Positions 1 through 9,075 of a stretch of 64,000 nt of DNA are shown piece after piece. Source of the stretch: Serratia oryzae (GTDB taxonomy: Bacteria > Pseudomonadota > Gammaproteobacteria > Enterobacterales > Enterobacteriaceae); the NCBI RefSeq assembly GCF_001976145.1, contig NZ_MOXD01000015.1, forward strand, positions 1 to 64,000, given 5' to 3'. The translations under genes were made by a program, and so were the position numbers. Under the pieces are notes generated by a model that did no database searches, was not told the origin of the DNA, and saw only the letters and a list, made by a program, of their open reading frames with translations. Each line of letters starts with the position of its first letter. The first letter of the stretch is position 1.

Positions 1-1
1 T

Positions 2-3000
2 CCGACGCCAACGCTGTCAGGCCGTGCAGAAGCCAACAGCCTGGTGATGGTCTCCGACCAGAACGGGTTGCTGGGCTCGGCGCAGACCAACGAGTTGGGC
101 CAGTGGCGCTTTACGCCGGCCGATAAATTGGCGGAAGGCGAGCACCGCTTTACGGTGACGGCGGTGGACCAGGCGGGCAACGTCAGCGAGCCGTCGAACA
201 CCTTTACCCTGACGCTGGACTTTACGGCCCCGGATGCCAGCCTGGTGGCGATCACCGGCGTGACGGATAACGTGGGTAGCGTGACCGGGTCGGTTAACCA
301 GGGAGGTATTCTGGACGATCGTAAGCCGGTGATTAAAGGAACCGGGGCAGAGGTTGGGGATACCATTACGGTTTCCACCACTGACGCCGATGGCCAGACG
401 AAAGTGCTCGGCACGACAACCGTGGGCGAAGATGGTACATGGGAGTTGACACCAACCGGTTCACTCTACGACGGCTTGAACAAACTGACCGTAGTCGAAA
501 CCGACAAAGTGGGTAACACCGCCAAGCCGGACAGTAGCTATAGCGTCACCATGTCGTTGACTCCGGGTGCACCGACTATCGGCAGCATTGTCGATGACAG
601 TGGGGCGACTCGAATCACTCTGGCAGACGGTGCCTTGACGAAGGACAGTACGCCGACGTTGAGCGGGACTTCGCCTGTCGCTGAAGGTGATACCATTACC
701 ATTTATAATGGTAATGACGTGATTGGCACGACTACGGCCGGCCCGGGCGGTAACTGGAGCTTTACGCCAGCGACTAAACTGCCGGATGGTGCTTACAACC
801 TCAGCGTGACGGGGACCAACAGTGCTGGTCAAGAGAGTGCACACAGTGGCTCTCAGACGATCACTATCGACGCTACGCCACCAAACTCGGTATCAGGCCT
901 GACCGTCAACGATGATGCAGGTGCTGTAAAGGGGTCATTGGCCAACGGCGACGTGAGTGATGACAACACGCCAACCTTCAAAGGCAATGCGGAAACTGGC
1001 AGCACGGTCACTATCTATGCCAATGGCGATGCGATTGGCAGCGTGACGGTCACCAATACAGACGGTAGCTGGGACTATACGCCAACGACAGAGTTGCAGG
1101 ATGGTAATTACCAGTTCGCTACGGAAGTGACGGATAAAGCAGGCAACAGCAGCGGCAGAGTTGATGGCATTGCTATCACTGTCGATACGAAGCCAGGCGA
1201 TCTGAAACTGCTGCAGGTGATCGATAACGCTGAACCTGATAGTGGTTCACGTCTGTTGAACAATGGTGATGTGACTAACGACAGCACACCAAAGTTTGTC
1301 GGTACCGCGACGGCAGGCAGCATTGTTACCGTCAAAGATGGTAACAATACGGTTCTGGGTAGCGTGAAGGTTGATACCTCTGGTAATTGGAGCATAGAGC
1401 CGCAGACGGCGCTGAGCGAAGGTGTCCATAACTTTGTGGTCAGTGGTACTGATGCTTCAGGTAATCCGTTAACGCCTGTTAACTTCAGCTTGGACATTGA
1501 TACAAGGGCACCTGTGGCACCGAGTATTACTGACGTGGTGGATAACACCCTGCCAGTACTTGGTACCGTGAGCAGCGGTCATGCGACAAACGACACGACG
1601 CCTGAGATCAAAGGTACGGCGGAAGCCAACAGCACCGTTCAGATTTACAATCAGATCGATGCGTCAAACCGTGTTCTGTTGGGGACGGCGCTGGCTAGCA
1701 ACAATGGCGAGTGGGTGTTGGTACTGACCGATGACAAGGCGTTAACCGACGGCAGCTACACGCTGGTTGCGGTTGCTACCGACAAGGCGGGTAACACGGG
1801 GGCAGCCAGTGCACCATGGACCATCATTGTTGACACGGCTATCTCGGATGCGGCTATCACGATCACATCAATCAGTGATGACCTGGGGGTTAGCGATACT
1901 GACTTTAATACCAGCGATAACACGCTGTTGATTAACGGTTCACTGAACAAGGCGTTGCAGGCCGATGAGTGGGTCGAAGTCAGTGTGGATGGTGGCCAGA
2001 CCTGGACCAGAGCGGCTAGCACTACCGCCAGCAACTGGACCGTGGATCTGCAAAATAAAGCGCTGAGCTCCGGCAATTACACTATCGACGCGCGGGTGGT
2101 CGATCAAGCAGGCAATATCGGCAGCACCGATTCGCATGCACTGACTATCGTGACCAGTGGGCCGAACCTGAATGGTCTCAGCACTACCACGAGTATCACG
2201 ACCGATACCAGTAATGGTCTGGTGAGTGGCGATCTGTTCAGCCACAGTGCAACGCAAACCAACAGCGATATGGTCACCCGTGACCGTACCGTAACGTTGA
2301 ACGGTAACCTGAGTGCTGCGCTGCAGGCTAATCAGTATCTGCAGATCTCGCTGAATAATGGGACTACCTGGAAAACGCTGCTGTCTCAGGGCGAAAGCCA
2401 GTGGAACTACGCGTTGGATGCGGCTACGCAGAGCACCACGGTAGATTATCAACTGCGGGTGATTGATTCTGCCGGTAACGTGGGCACCAACACTAACTTT
2501 GCCAGCAATTACCGGGTGGTGATCGATCTGGAAGCACCGGACAGTATTCTCGGTGCACCAAACGTGCCGCAGATTGTGGATAACGCCACCACGTTTGTCT
2601 TCAACAGCAGCCAGTATGGCAAGGTTGAAGCCGGAGCGATTGTGTCGCTGGTGAGTGACGTAAACCGTAATGGTACCTACCAGGAAGGTCTGGATCAGGT
2701 TATCGGCTTTGCCAAGGCTAACGCGGACGGTACGTGGAGCTTGAGCACCACATTGCCATCCGGCGCGCATAACATCGCCTTTATGGTGTGGGATGACGCG
2801 GGTAACCGTTCTGCTATGAGTACTTCTACCAGCATCGGGGTTACCGAGGGTGGTGGCAGTACGTTGATTGAGCAGAAGTGGGGCGGCACGACTGATTCGG
2901 AAGGCCTTGGCCTGAACGCTGCGGCGGTGACCATTGGCGCTGACGGTTTGTGGTCGTTCTTCCAGAGCGTGCGTGGCACCACGGGAACGGCGACGGCTAA

Positions 3001-5227
3001 CGCTGGCCGTGTCTACAACATGACGTCGCAGGAGGATTACACTTCGACCTATCTGGCACAGCCATCGAATGTGACCGAAGGCTCTTATGGCCGCTTTATC
3101 AACTCGGCTACCTTTGCGGATATCAACCGTGATGGTTTGACCGATGTGATGTCGCAGGTCAGCTCTTATGGTAATGGTGGGCGTACGGCTTACTGGATGC
3201 TGAATGCAGACGGCAGCTATACGGCTCAGGCCCTGGATCAGGGGACCCTGAATCACCTGGGTGGGGCGATAGCCTATGACCGTCAGGGGGATGGTTACCT
3301 CGATTTCGTGCTGGCTGACTCAGAAGCAGACTCCATTTCGTTCATCAAGAACGTGAATGGGACGCTGACCTATGAGAAAGGCACGTTGGCGAACGGAACC
3401 GCTGCTCCAAACGGTCATCCGGGTGGGGCGATTCCTGCCGACCTGAGCGTGTTGCACGAAGTGGGAGCGGTCGATATCGACAATAACGGTACGGTGGATA
3501 TCACCGCGCACATCGACTACAACGGCACGACCGCAATAGGCAATACTTCTCGTGGACTGGGGATCCTGTATAACCAGACCAACGGCACCACCTCGACCAA
3601 TTTTGGCCAGGTAGGGTATTACGCCAACGTGTTCCGTAACGATGGCCATGTGGATAACGGTAACCTGTCGATCTCGATGACCTATGCCGATTACAATGGC
3701 GATGGTTGGCTGGATCTGTTCCTGAGCCGCGGTTCGAAGGCGGCGGCAAACAGCGATGAAAGCCGTATCTACCTGAACGACGGTACCGGCAAGCTGATGG
3801 CGACCGATGCCCAGGCGCTGTGGTTCGGTGACAGTCTGGATGGCGGCACCTCGCTGGCAGTGGACTGGAACCACGATGGCAAGATGGACATCATTGAAGT
3901 GCCGCGTTCCGGTGTGACTGGCAGCCCGGTGTTGTACCAGAACCAGGGTAACAACGTGTGGGGTGCCAATGCGGTCAACCTGACCAGCCAGACCTATAGC
4001 AACCTGACGGGGGCGGTAGCGCTGGATTACGACTGGGATGGCTCGATGGACCTGGTGCTGTACCGCTCCGGTGCTGACGCTGCAGTGGTGTCTGGCGATG
4101 CTGCTGCGCCAACGCTGTTGGTGAAGAACACCAACATCGCGGCGGACGGTACCAGCCTGCAGATCCGTATTGTTGACGGCAACGGCATCAATACCTTCTA
4201 CAGCAACACCGTCAAGCTGTATGACTCGCACGGTAACCTGGTGGCGACGCAGTTGATTAACCCGCAGGCGTCCGGCTCCAGCAACAGCATGGGCCTGGTG
4301 AGCTTCTTCGGGTTGAACCCGGACGAAGTGTACTCGGTACAGCTGCTGCGCATCACCAACGGTGCGGCCAACCACGTGGGGGCAGTTGCCGGTGAGCAGG
4401 GTGGCAACATTAACACCACGGTGAATGAAAGCTGGGGTGGGTTGACCACCGGCAAGGCGCACGATGCCTATGTACTGACGGCGGAGAACACCAATGATGC
4501 CAACAATACCACTGGGCCTAGCGGTATTACCGGCACCGGGTATAACGACACCTTCTTCAGTTCTGCAGGTGACGATACCTACACCGGTGGTGGCGGTTGG
4601 AACCAGGTGGTGAGCGGCCAGTCGGTCTGGAGTGCGACGGCAGGGATGGACATTGTCGATTACAGCCGTTCATCAAGCGCGATCACAGCTAACCTGATGA
4701 CGAAGAGCGCAACGGGTCAGGGTAACGACACGTTGAACAGTATCGAAGGTCTGATCGGTAGCAACCAGGACGACTCTTTCACCGATAACTCGGCAAACAA
4801 CCTGTTTGAAGGCCGTGGGGGCAATGATACGTTCTTCCTGACTAACGGTGGTAACGACACCCTGATGTATAAGGTGTTGGCGGGCTTGGAGAATGACGGG
4901 ACGGGTGGTAACGGTCACGACACGGTCCATGGCTTCAAGGTTGGCAACGTGGTGGCTAACGGTGACGCCGATCTGCTCGACCTGAGCGATCTGCTGGATT
5001 ACAACGGCCCGATCTCCTTCTTCCAGGATGATGGCAAGATGGAGTTGGACTACTCTTCTCAGGGTATTCTCAAGTACCTGAAAGTGGAGACATCTGGCAA
5101 CGACACGGTGATCAGCATCGACCGTGATGGTCAGGGTGGGCAGTATGCCTTTACCAACGTCGTGACGTTGGCAAATGTGCATACCGATCTGGAAACGTTA
5201 TTGCAGAATAACCAAATCATTGTTTAA
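2..5227 (+). CDS. Giant Ig-repeat / FG-GAP / RTX adhesin (BapA-like), 5'-partial
   Basis: The reading frame is open from the window edge, so the N-terminus lies outside; 1741 residues are visible. The first ~950 are tandem Ig-like modules of about 95-100 residues, each opening with a motif such as NDSTPKFVGTA and closing with DKAGN. Six fit this type well and at least two are a divergent type with a GxTW core. Residues ~1035-1370 carry six calcium-binding FG-GAP/EF-like motifs (DINRDGLTD at codon 1040, then 1093, 1158, 1230, 1288, 1342), expected to form a beta-propeller. Degenerate RTX repeats (GGNDTF, GNDTL) and a C-terminal type I secretion signal region follow. Large type I-secreted adhesins of this design act at the cell surface in biofilm formation. 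The exporter genes start 1.5 kb downstream. Family assignment is firm; the ligand is unknown. Confidence 0.9.
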   Translation, partial: PTPTLSGRAEANSLVMVSDQNGLLGSAQTNELGQWRFTPADKLAEGEHRFTVTAVDQAGNVSEPSNTFTLTLDFTAPDASLVAITGVTDNVGSVTGSVNQGGILDDRKPVIKGTGAEVGDTITVSTTDADGQTKVLGTTTVGEDGTWELTPTGSLYDGLNKLTVVETDKVGNTAKPDSSYSVTMSLTPGAPTIGSIVDDSGATRITLADGALTKDSTPTLSGTSPVAEGDTITIYNGNDVIGTTTAGPGGNWSFTPATKLPDGAYNLSVTGTNSAGQESAHSGSQTITIDATPPNSVSGLTVNDDAGAVKGSLANGDVSDDNTPTFKGNAETGSTVTIYANGDAIGSVTVTNTDGSWDYTPTTELQDGNYQFATEVTDKAGNSSGRVDGIAITVDTKPGDLKLLQVIDNAEPDSGSRLLNNGDVTNDSTPKFVGTATAGSIVTVKDGNNTVLGSVKVDTSGNWSIEPQTALSEGVHNFVVSGTDASGNPLTPVNFSLDIDTRAPVAPSITDVVDNTLPVLGTVSSGHATNDTTPEIKGTAEANSTVQIYNQIDASNRVLLGTALASNNGEWVLVLTDDKALTDGSYTLVAVATDKAGNTGAASAPWTIIVDTAISDAAITITSISDDLGVSDTDFNTSDNTLLINGSLNKALQADEWVEVSVDGGQTWTRAASTTASNWTVDLQNKALSSGNYTIDARVVDQAGNIGSTDSHALTIVTSGPNLNGLSTTTSITTDTSNGLVSGDLFSHSATQTNSDMVTRDRTVTLNGNLSAALQANQYLQISLNNGTTWKTLLSQGESQWNYALDAATQSTTVDYQLRVIDSAGNVGTNTNFASNYRVVIDLEAPDSILGAPNVPQIVDNATTFVFNSSQYGKVEAGAIVSLVSDVNRNGTYQEGLDQVIGFAKANADGTWSLSTTLPSGAHNIAFMVWDDAGNRSAMSTSTSIGVTEGGGSTLIEQKWGGTTDSEGLGLNAAAVTIGADGLWSFFQSVRGTTGTATANAGRVYNMTSQEDYTSTYLAQPSNVTEGSYGRFINSATFADINRDGLTDVMSQVSSYGNGGRTAYWMLNADGSYTAQALDQGTLNHLGGAIAYDRQGDGYLDFVLADSEADSISFIKNVNGTLTYEKGTLANGTAAPNGHPGGAIPADLSVLHEVGAVDIDNNGTVDITAHIDYNGTTAIGNTSRGLGILYNQTNGTTSTNFGQVGYYANVFRNDGHVDNGNLSISMTYADYNGDGWLDLFLSRGSKAAANSDESRIYLNDGTGKLMATDAQALWFGDSLDGGTSLAVDWNHDGKMDIIEVPRSGVTGSPVLYQNQGNNVWGANAVNLTSQTYSNLTGAVALDYDWDGSMDLVLYRSGADAAVVSGDAAAPTLLVKNTNIAADGTSLQIRIVDGNGINTFYSNTVKLYDSHGNLVATQLINPQASGSSNSMGLVSFFGLNPDEVYSVQLLRITNGAANHVGAVAGEQGGNINTTVNESWGGLTTGKAHDAYVLTAENTNDANNTTGPSGITGTGYNDTFFSSAGDDTYTGGGGWNQVVSGQSVWSATAGMDIVDYSRSSSAITANLMTKSATGQGNDTLNSIEGLIGSNQDDSFTDNSANNLFEGRGGNDTFFLTNGGNDTLMYKVLAGLENDGTGGNGHDTVHGFKVGNVVANGDADLLDLSDLLDYNGPISFFQDDGKMELDYSSQGILKYLKVETSGNDTVISIDRDGQGGQYAFTNVVTLANVHTDLETLLQNNQIIV

Positions 5228-5236
5228 CCGGTAACG

Positions 5237-5268
5237 GAACCCGCAGTGTAAAAACTGCGGGTTCTATT
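5237..5268 (+). terminator. Rho-independent terminator of the adhesin gene
   Basis: A perfect 11-bp stem (5237-5247 with 5254-5264) and 6-nt loop lies 10 bases after the stop codon. It is followed by a short T-rich stretch. Confidence 0.8.
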
Positions 5269-5389
5269 TGTCGTTATCTTATTATCGGATAAACACTTTT
5301 TGGCTATTCCCTCCTGCGGGAGGAGTAACCGATCTTATAAAATTGTCGCCGTTTATGGATGAATATATCAGGCGAGCCTGGAGCATATA

Positions 5390-6325
5390 ATGAAAGCTGT
5401 TCGTAATAGATTTAACTACGCCAATATTGCTGTATTAACGTTAGCTGCGGGAGTGTTCTCTTTTTCCGCACTTGCTGAGTCGACATATAACAATCAAAAC
5501 CAGGGTATATTGTCAGGGGCCGAAACAGGCACTGTTAGCACAAGTGCTGCAAATGCTTATCGCCCTGTGGCGAAAGTCGTACCTGAGTTGGCTCAGGTTG
5601 TCTTTTATTATCCACAAGGTAATCAACCAGCCACTATCAATGTGGATAGTGAGTTGCAATCGGCATTGTTGCCGGGTGAGTTTACCGTGTTTTGTGTCGC
5701 ACCTGGGGCGCACGCGATTGAATCTTACTTCCAGGATCAGCCGCTGTATAAGGGAAAACAGAATCCAGAACATCAGATCAAGGTTAATGGTTCTGAGACC
5801 TACTTCTTGCAGGTCAATCCAGGGGCGAGTGGCAGCACAACCGCTTTGGTGGAAAGGGCGACAGCAGAGTCCGACTTGAAGTCTATGAATAAGCAAACGC
5901 GCATTATCAACCGTGCCTCACAAGTTAAGCCTTGCGAGTATGTTAACGGTGGTGGTGCAGTGCTGATTCAGGAAAGCGTACAGTTCCGTTTTGGCAAGAG
6001 TAACTACGGTTCTATTTTGCCGTCCTCACTGGCTAAATTGGATAACGTGATTGCGTTCCTTAAACAAGGAAATAGCGTTGCTGAGATTCAACTGGTGGGT
6101 TATACCGATGCTATCGGTAAACCAGAGTCAAATCAGCGCTTGTCACAGGCCAGAGCTAACACGATTCGTGAGGCTTTGATTAATGCTGGCGTTAGCGCGG
6201 ATTTAATTTCTAACACCAGTGGTATGGGCGTGGCGCAAAGTGCTGAGGGTTGTATTGCCAAGGCGAATCATCAGGAGGCGGGGTGCAATGTTAACAGCCG
6301 TCGTGTGGATGTTATTGTCAGGTGA
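5390..6325 (+). CDS. OmpA-family peptidoglycan-binding envelope protein
   Basis: The 311-residue protein has a clear signal peptide with a hydrophobic core and cleavage near ALA-ES at residue 29. Its C-terminal OmpA-like domain (~195-311) contains GYTDAIG and NQRLSQARA, the region that binds diaminopimelate in peptidoglycan in this family. The middle (~50-180) is unassigned and contains no obvious beta-barrel. The start is supported by CTGGAG 7 bases upstream. It lies between the adhesin and its exporter with its own terminator, so it may be an accessory envelope factor that anchors or supports the secretion apparatus. That role is inferred from position only. It could also be an independent cell-wall linker protein. 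Confidence 0.8.
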   Translation: MKAVRNRFNYANIAVLTLAAGVFSFSALAESTYNNQNQGILSGAETGTVSTSAANAYRPVAKVVPELAQVVFYYPQGNQPATINVDSELQSALLPGEFTVFCVAPGAHAIESYFQDQPLYKGKQNPEHQIKVNGSETYFLQVNPGASGSTTALVERATAESDLKSMNKQTRIINRASQVKPCEYVNGGGAVLIQESVQFRFGKSNYGSILPSSLAKLDNVIAFLKQGNSVAEIQLVGYTDAIGKPESNQRLSQARANTIREALINAGVSADLISNTSGMGVAQSAEGCIAKANHQEAGCNVNSRRVDVIVR

Positions 6326-6358
6326 TAATCATTCAACTCTGATTTAGCATTATTAAAC

Positions 6359-6396
6359 AAAGGGCTATAATAGAAATAAAGTAGCCCTTTTATTTT
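6359..6396 (+). terminator. Terminator of the OmpA-family gene
   Basis: A 9-bp stem (6359-6367 with 6382-6390) is followed by TTATTTTTT, 33 bases after the stop codon. Confidence 0.75.
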
Positions 6397-6398
6397 TT

Positions 6399-6717
6399 AA
6401 GTGTTATTGATGGAATAAATAAAGATAATCCTTAACTATTAAGATTTTTCTCGATTTCTCTTTTTATTATATCTTTTATGTGCTTTAAAAAAACATATCT
6501 AAATACTCCCGTCCGCCAGATTGATTAATTTAACCCTTTGTTTCCATTGGTTACACAAAAAGGCTTTCCTAGGCATTTTCTTATTTGTTTTGGTTGTATT
6601 TTAAGTAGACACTTACGTTCTTTCTTGCAGTGGTCAATATATTCTCTGTGTTAAGATATATCTAATGTTTAGCTTGGATGCTAGATCACAGTTTTTAAGT
6701 AAAACCAGGGAAAGATT
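6399..6717. other. AT-rich intergenic region upstream of the exporter operon
   Basis: About 320 bases without a credible ORF. It is strongly AT-rich compared with the flanking genes and presumably holds the promoter and control sites of the exporter operon. I found no well-spaced -35/-10 pair I would stand by. The exporter ribosome-binding site GGGAAAG sits just before 6718. Confidence 0.5.
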
Positions 6718-8967
6718 ATGAGTGAACAATTGTCGGTGTCTTCGGAGTCACCGGAGATTCCCGAGTCCCCGGCGATTCGGTCGCAGGAGTTTGACAATAT
6801 AGAAGACCATGGCAGGGATTCATTGCTTTGGGCCGTTGAATGGTTGTGCAAACACTACAATAAGCAGGCTAGTAAAGAAGTATTGTACGCAGGATTACCG
6901 CGTGGCGATAAATTGGAACCTGAATTAGCGCTGCGTATGTTGGATCAGGTCGGTATTGCTGCCGGTTGGATCAGACGCGATCTGGCCAAAATCTCCTCTT
7001 ATTTATTCCCTTTGGTGGTTGCTCGCAGTGACGGCAGCTACTGCATTGTCGCCGCGCGTACCGGTAAGCGCGGAAGCTACTGGTATCAGGTTGTAGTACC
7101 TGAAAGCGGTGGCACCATCAGCCTTAAGGAAGCGGAATTGTCGGCCAATGGTTATGCCATGGTGGCGAATCCTAAGCCCAAGCTGGACGCCCGCCTGGAC
7201 GATGAAATTCTGCCGGAAGCCAACCGTGAAGGACATTGGTTGTTCTCTACGCTGTGGCGTTATCGGCACTATTTTTACAGTGCGGCAACGGCGGCATTAT
7301 TGGCTAACGTACTGACGCTGGCCAGCACGTTCTTCACGATGAACGTTTACGATCGCGTCATCCCAACACAGGCCTACGTCACCTTATGGTCACTGGCGAT
7401 AGGGGTGCTGGTTGCCATTGTGTTCGAATTCACCTCCAGACAGGTTCGTACTTATTTAATTGATGTCGCGGGCAAAAAGGCCGACTTGATTGTGGGAGCG
7501 AAACTGTTTCGCCAAGTCATGGCGATGCGTATGGAGAGCAAGCCACAATCGACAGGGACCTTTGCCAACCAACTGCGTGATTTTGAGGCAGTGCGTGATT
7601 TTGCTACCTCTGCCACCCTGTCGACGCTGTCAGACCTGCCCTTCTGCGTTTTGTTTATGTTCGTCATCTACCTGATTGGCGGGCAACTGGCGATTGTGCC
7701 GCTGGCGGCAGTGCCGATTATTTTGCTGGTCAGCGTCATCATCCAATGGCCGTTAAGCCGTTATATGGGTGAAAACATCCGTGAGATCTCGCAGAAACAG
7801 GGGATGTTGATCGAATCGATTGAAGGAATGGAAGCGCTAAAAGCAGCGCGAGGGGAAGGGGTAATGCAAAAGCGCTGGGATGATATCAGCGCCCTGGCAG
7901 CCGCTTCCTCTATGAAAACCCGTTACCTTTCTGCACTGACTTCAAACTTTGTCACCTTTATGCAGCAGGTGTGCACCGTGGTGATTGTGGTGTTTGGTGT
8001 TTATCTGATCCATGCGGGTGAACTTACCATGGGCTCGATGATTGGGGTAGTTATCCTGTCTGGGCGTTCACTGGCCCCACTGGCGGCGGTGGTTGGGCTG
8101 GCATTACGCTACCAGCATGCCAAAACGGCGCTGAAGTCACTGAATCAGCTGATGGAGTTACCGACGGAGCGCGATCCGGCGATTAACTACCTGCCAACGC
8201 CGAAATTTGATGGCAACCTGAGCCTGAAGAAAGTGGCCTTTGCTTATGCGGTGCCTGGCATGATGGTGCCACCGCCGATTCTGGATAACATTAATATCAC
8301 CATCAAAGCGGGCGAGCGCGTGGCGATTATCGGCAGTATCGGCAGCGGAAAGTCGACGCTGTTGCGCGTAATGGCGCGTATTTATCAGCAACGCAGTGGC
8401 CAGATCTCAATTGATGGTGTTGATGCAACACAGGTCGATCCTGCCGATTGGCGAGCCGCGGTGGGGTATGTTGGCCAGGATTGTCGGCTGTTTAGCGGCA
8501 CCTTGCGTTTCAACGTGACGATTGGCAACCCAGGAGCCAGCACCGAGGAGTTCCTGCGCGTTGCCCAAATGACCGGCCTGGATCGTATCGCGGCCAAGCA
8601 TCCACTGGGTTACGACATGCCGGTCGGGGAAATGGGTAACGCACTGTCCGGCGGGCAGAAACAGCTGGTTGCATTGGCGCGTTGCCTGTTACTGCGGCCG
8701 AAGGTGTTGCTGATGGATGAACCCACCAGTTCCATGGATGCGATGACGGAAACCCTGTTCATTCGCCAACTGCAAAAAGCCATCGAAGGACAAACGTTGG
8801 TCATTGTGACGCACCGCATGTCAGTGCTGAATATTTTTGATCGTCTGATCGTGCTGGATGATGGGCACGTAATGGCCGATGGCCCGAAAGATCAGGTCAT
8901 TGCCATGCTGAGCGCCAACGGTCAAAAGAATGGCCAGAAAATCACTCAGCAGAATCAACCACATTAA
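6718..8967 (+). CDS. Type I secretion ABC permease/ATPase, LapB/BapB type
   Basis: This inner-membrane component would energise export of the RTX adhesin. The 749-residue protein has an N-terminal peptidase-C39-like domain (~30-170) that appears to lack the catalytic cysteine; the matching stretch reads SLLWAVEWLCKHY. Such C39-like domains bind substrate rather than cleave it. Six transmembrane helices follow (~185-460). The ATPase has Walker A GSIGSGKST (539-547), signature LSGGQ (643-647), Walker B LLMDEP (664-669) and switch histidine H699. The length suits the LapB family. It is the first gene of an operon with the HlyD and TolC partners, and a structured spacer follows it. The adhesin upstream is the obvious substrate. 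Confidence 0.93.
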   Translation: MSEQLSVSSESPEIPESPAIRSQEFDNIEDHGRDSLLWAVEWLCKHYNKQASKEVLYAGLPRGDKLEPELALRMLDQVGIAAGWIRRDLAKISSYLFPLVVARSDGSYCIVAARTGKRGSYWYQVVVPESGGTISLKEAELSANGYAMVANPKPKLDARLDDEILPEANREGHWLFSTLWRYRHYFYSAATAALLANVLTLASTFFTMNVYDRVIPTQAYVTLWSLAIGVLVAIVFEFTSRQVRTYLIDVAGKKADLIVGAKLFRQVMAMRMESKPQSTGTFANQLRDFEAVRDFATSATLSTLSDLPFCVLFMFVIYLIGGQLAIVPLAAVPIILLVSVIIQWPLSRYMGENIREISQKQGMLIESIEGMEALKAARGEGVMQKRWDDISALAAASSMKTRYLSALTSNFVTFMQQVCTVVIVVFGVYLIHAGELTMGSMIGVVILSGRSLAPLAAVVGLALRYQHAKTALKSLNQLMELPTERDPAINYLPTPKFDGNLSLKKVAFAYAVPGMMVPPPILDNINITIKAGERVAIIGSIGSGKSTLLRVMARIYQQRSGQISIDGVDATQVDPADWRAAVGYVGQDCRLFSGTLRFNVTIGNPGASTEEFLRVAQMTGLDRIAAKHPLGYDMPVGEMGNALSGGQKQLVALARCLLLRPKVLLMDEPTSSMDAMTETLFIRQLQKAIEGQTLVIVTHRMSVLNIFDRLIVLDDGHVMADGPKDQVIAMLSANGQKNGQKITQQNQPH

Positions 8968-8996
8968 TCTCAATCAGACGGCAACAATCAGCAATG

Positions 8997-9053
8997 CCCC
9001 ATCGCTCCCGAGCTACAGGTAGCTCAGGTTTTCCATTTTGGAAAACGATGGGG
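8997..9053 (+). promoter_or_regulatory. Three-way-junction-like inverted repeats between exporter and adaptor genes
   Basis: An outer 8-bp stem (8997-9004 with 9046-9053) encloses two perfect hairpins: 9010-9015 with 9020-9025, and 9029-9034 with 9040-9045. In the transcript this would fold as a compact three-way junction ending 10 bases before the AAGGA of the HlyD gene. It could set subunit stoichiometry by RNA processing, attenuation or translation control. No T-run follows, so it is not a simple terminator. The pairing is seen; the role is inferred. Confidence 0.55.
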
Positions 9054-9075
9054 AGATGCCAACAAGGAACAACGA

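Noticed and set aside
1940-4462. Long minus-strand open frames (438 and 380 codons) opposite the adhesin gene
   Set aside because: They lie fully within the strongly supported adhesin frame, have no recognisable domains, and read as low-complexity shadows of the repeats.
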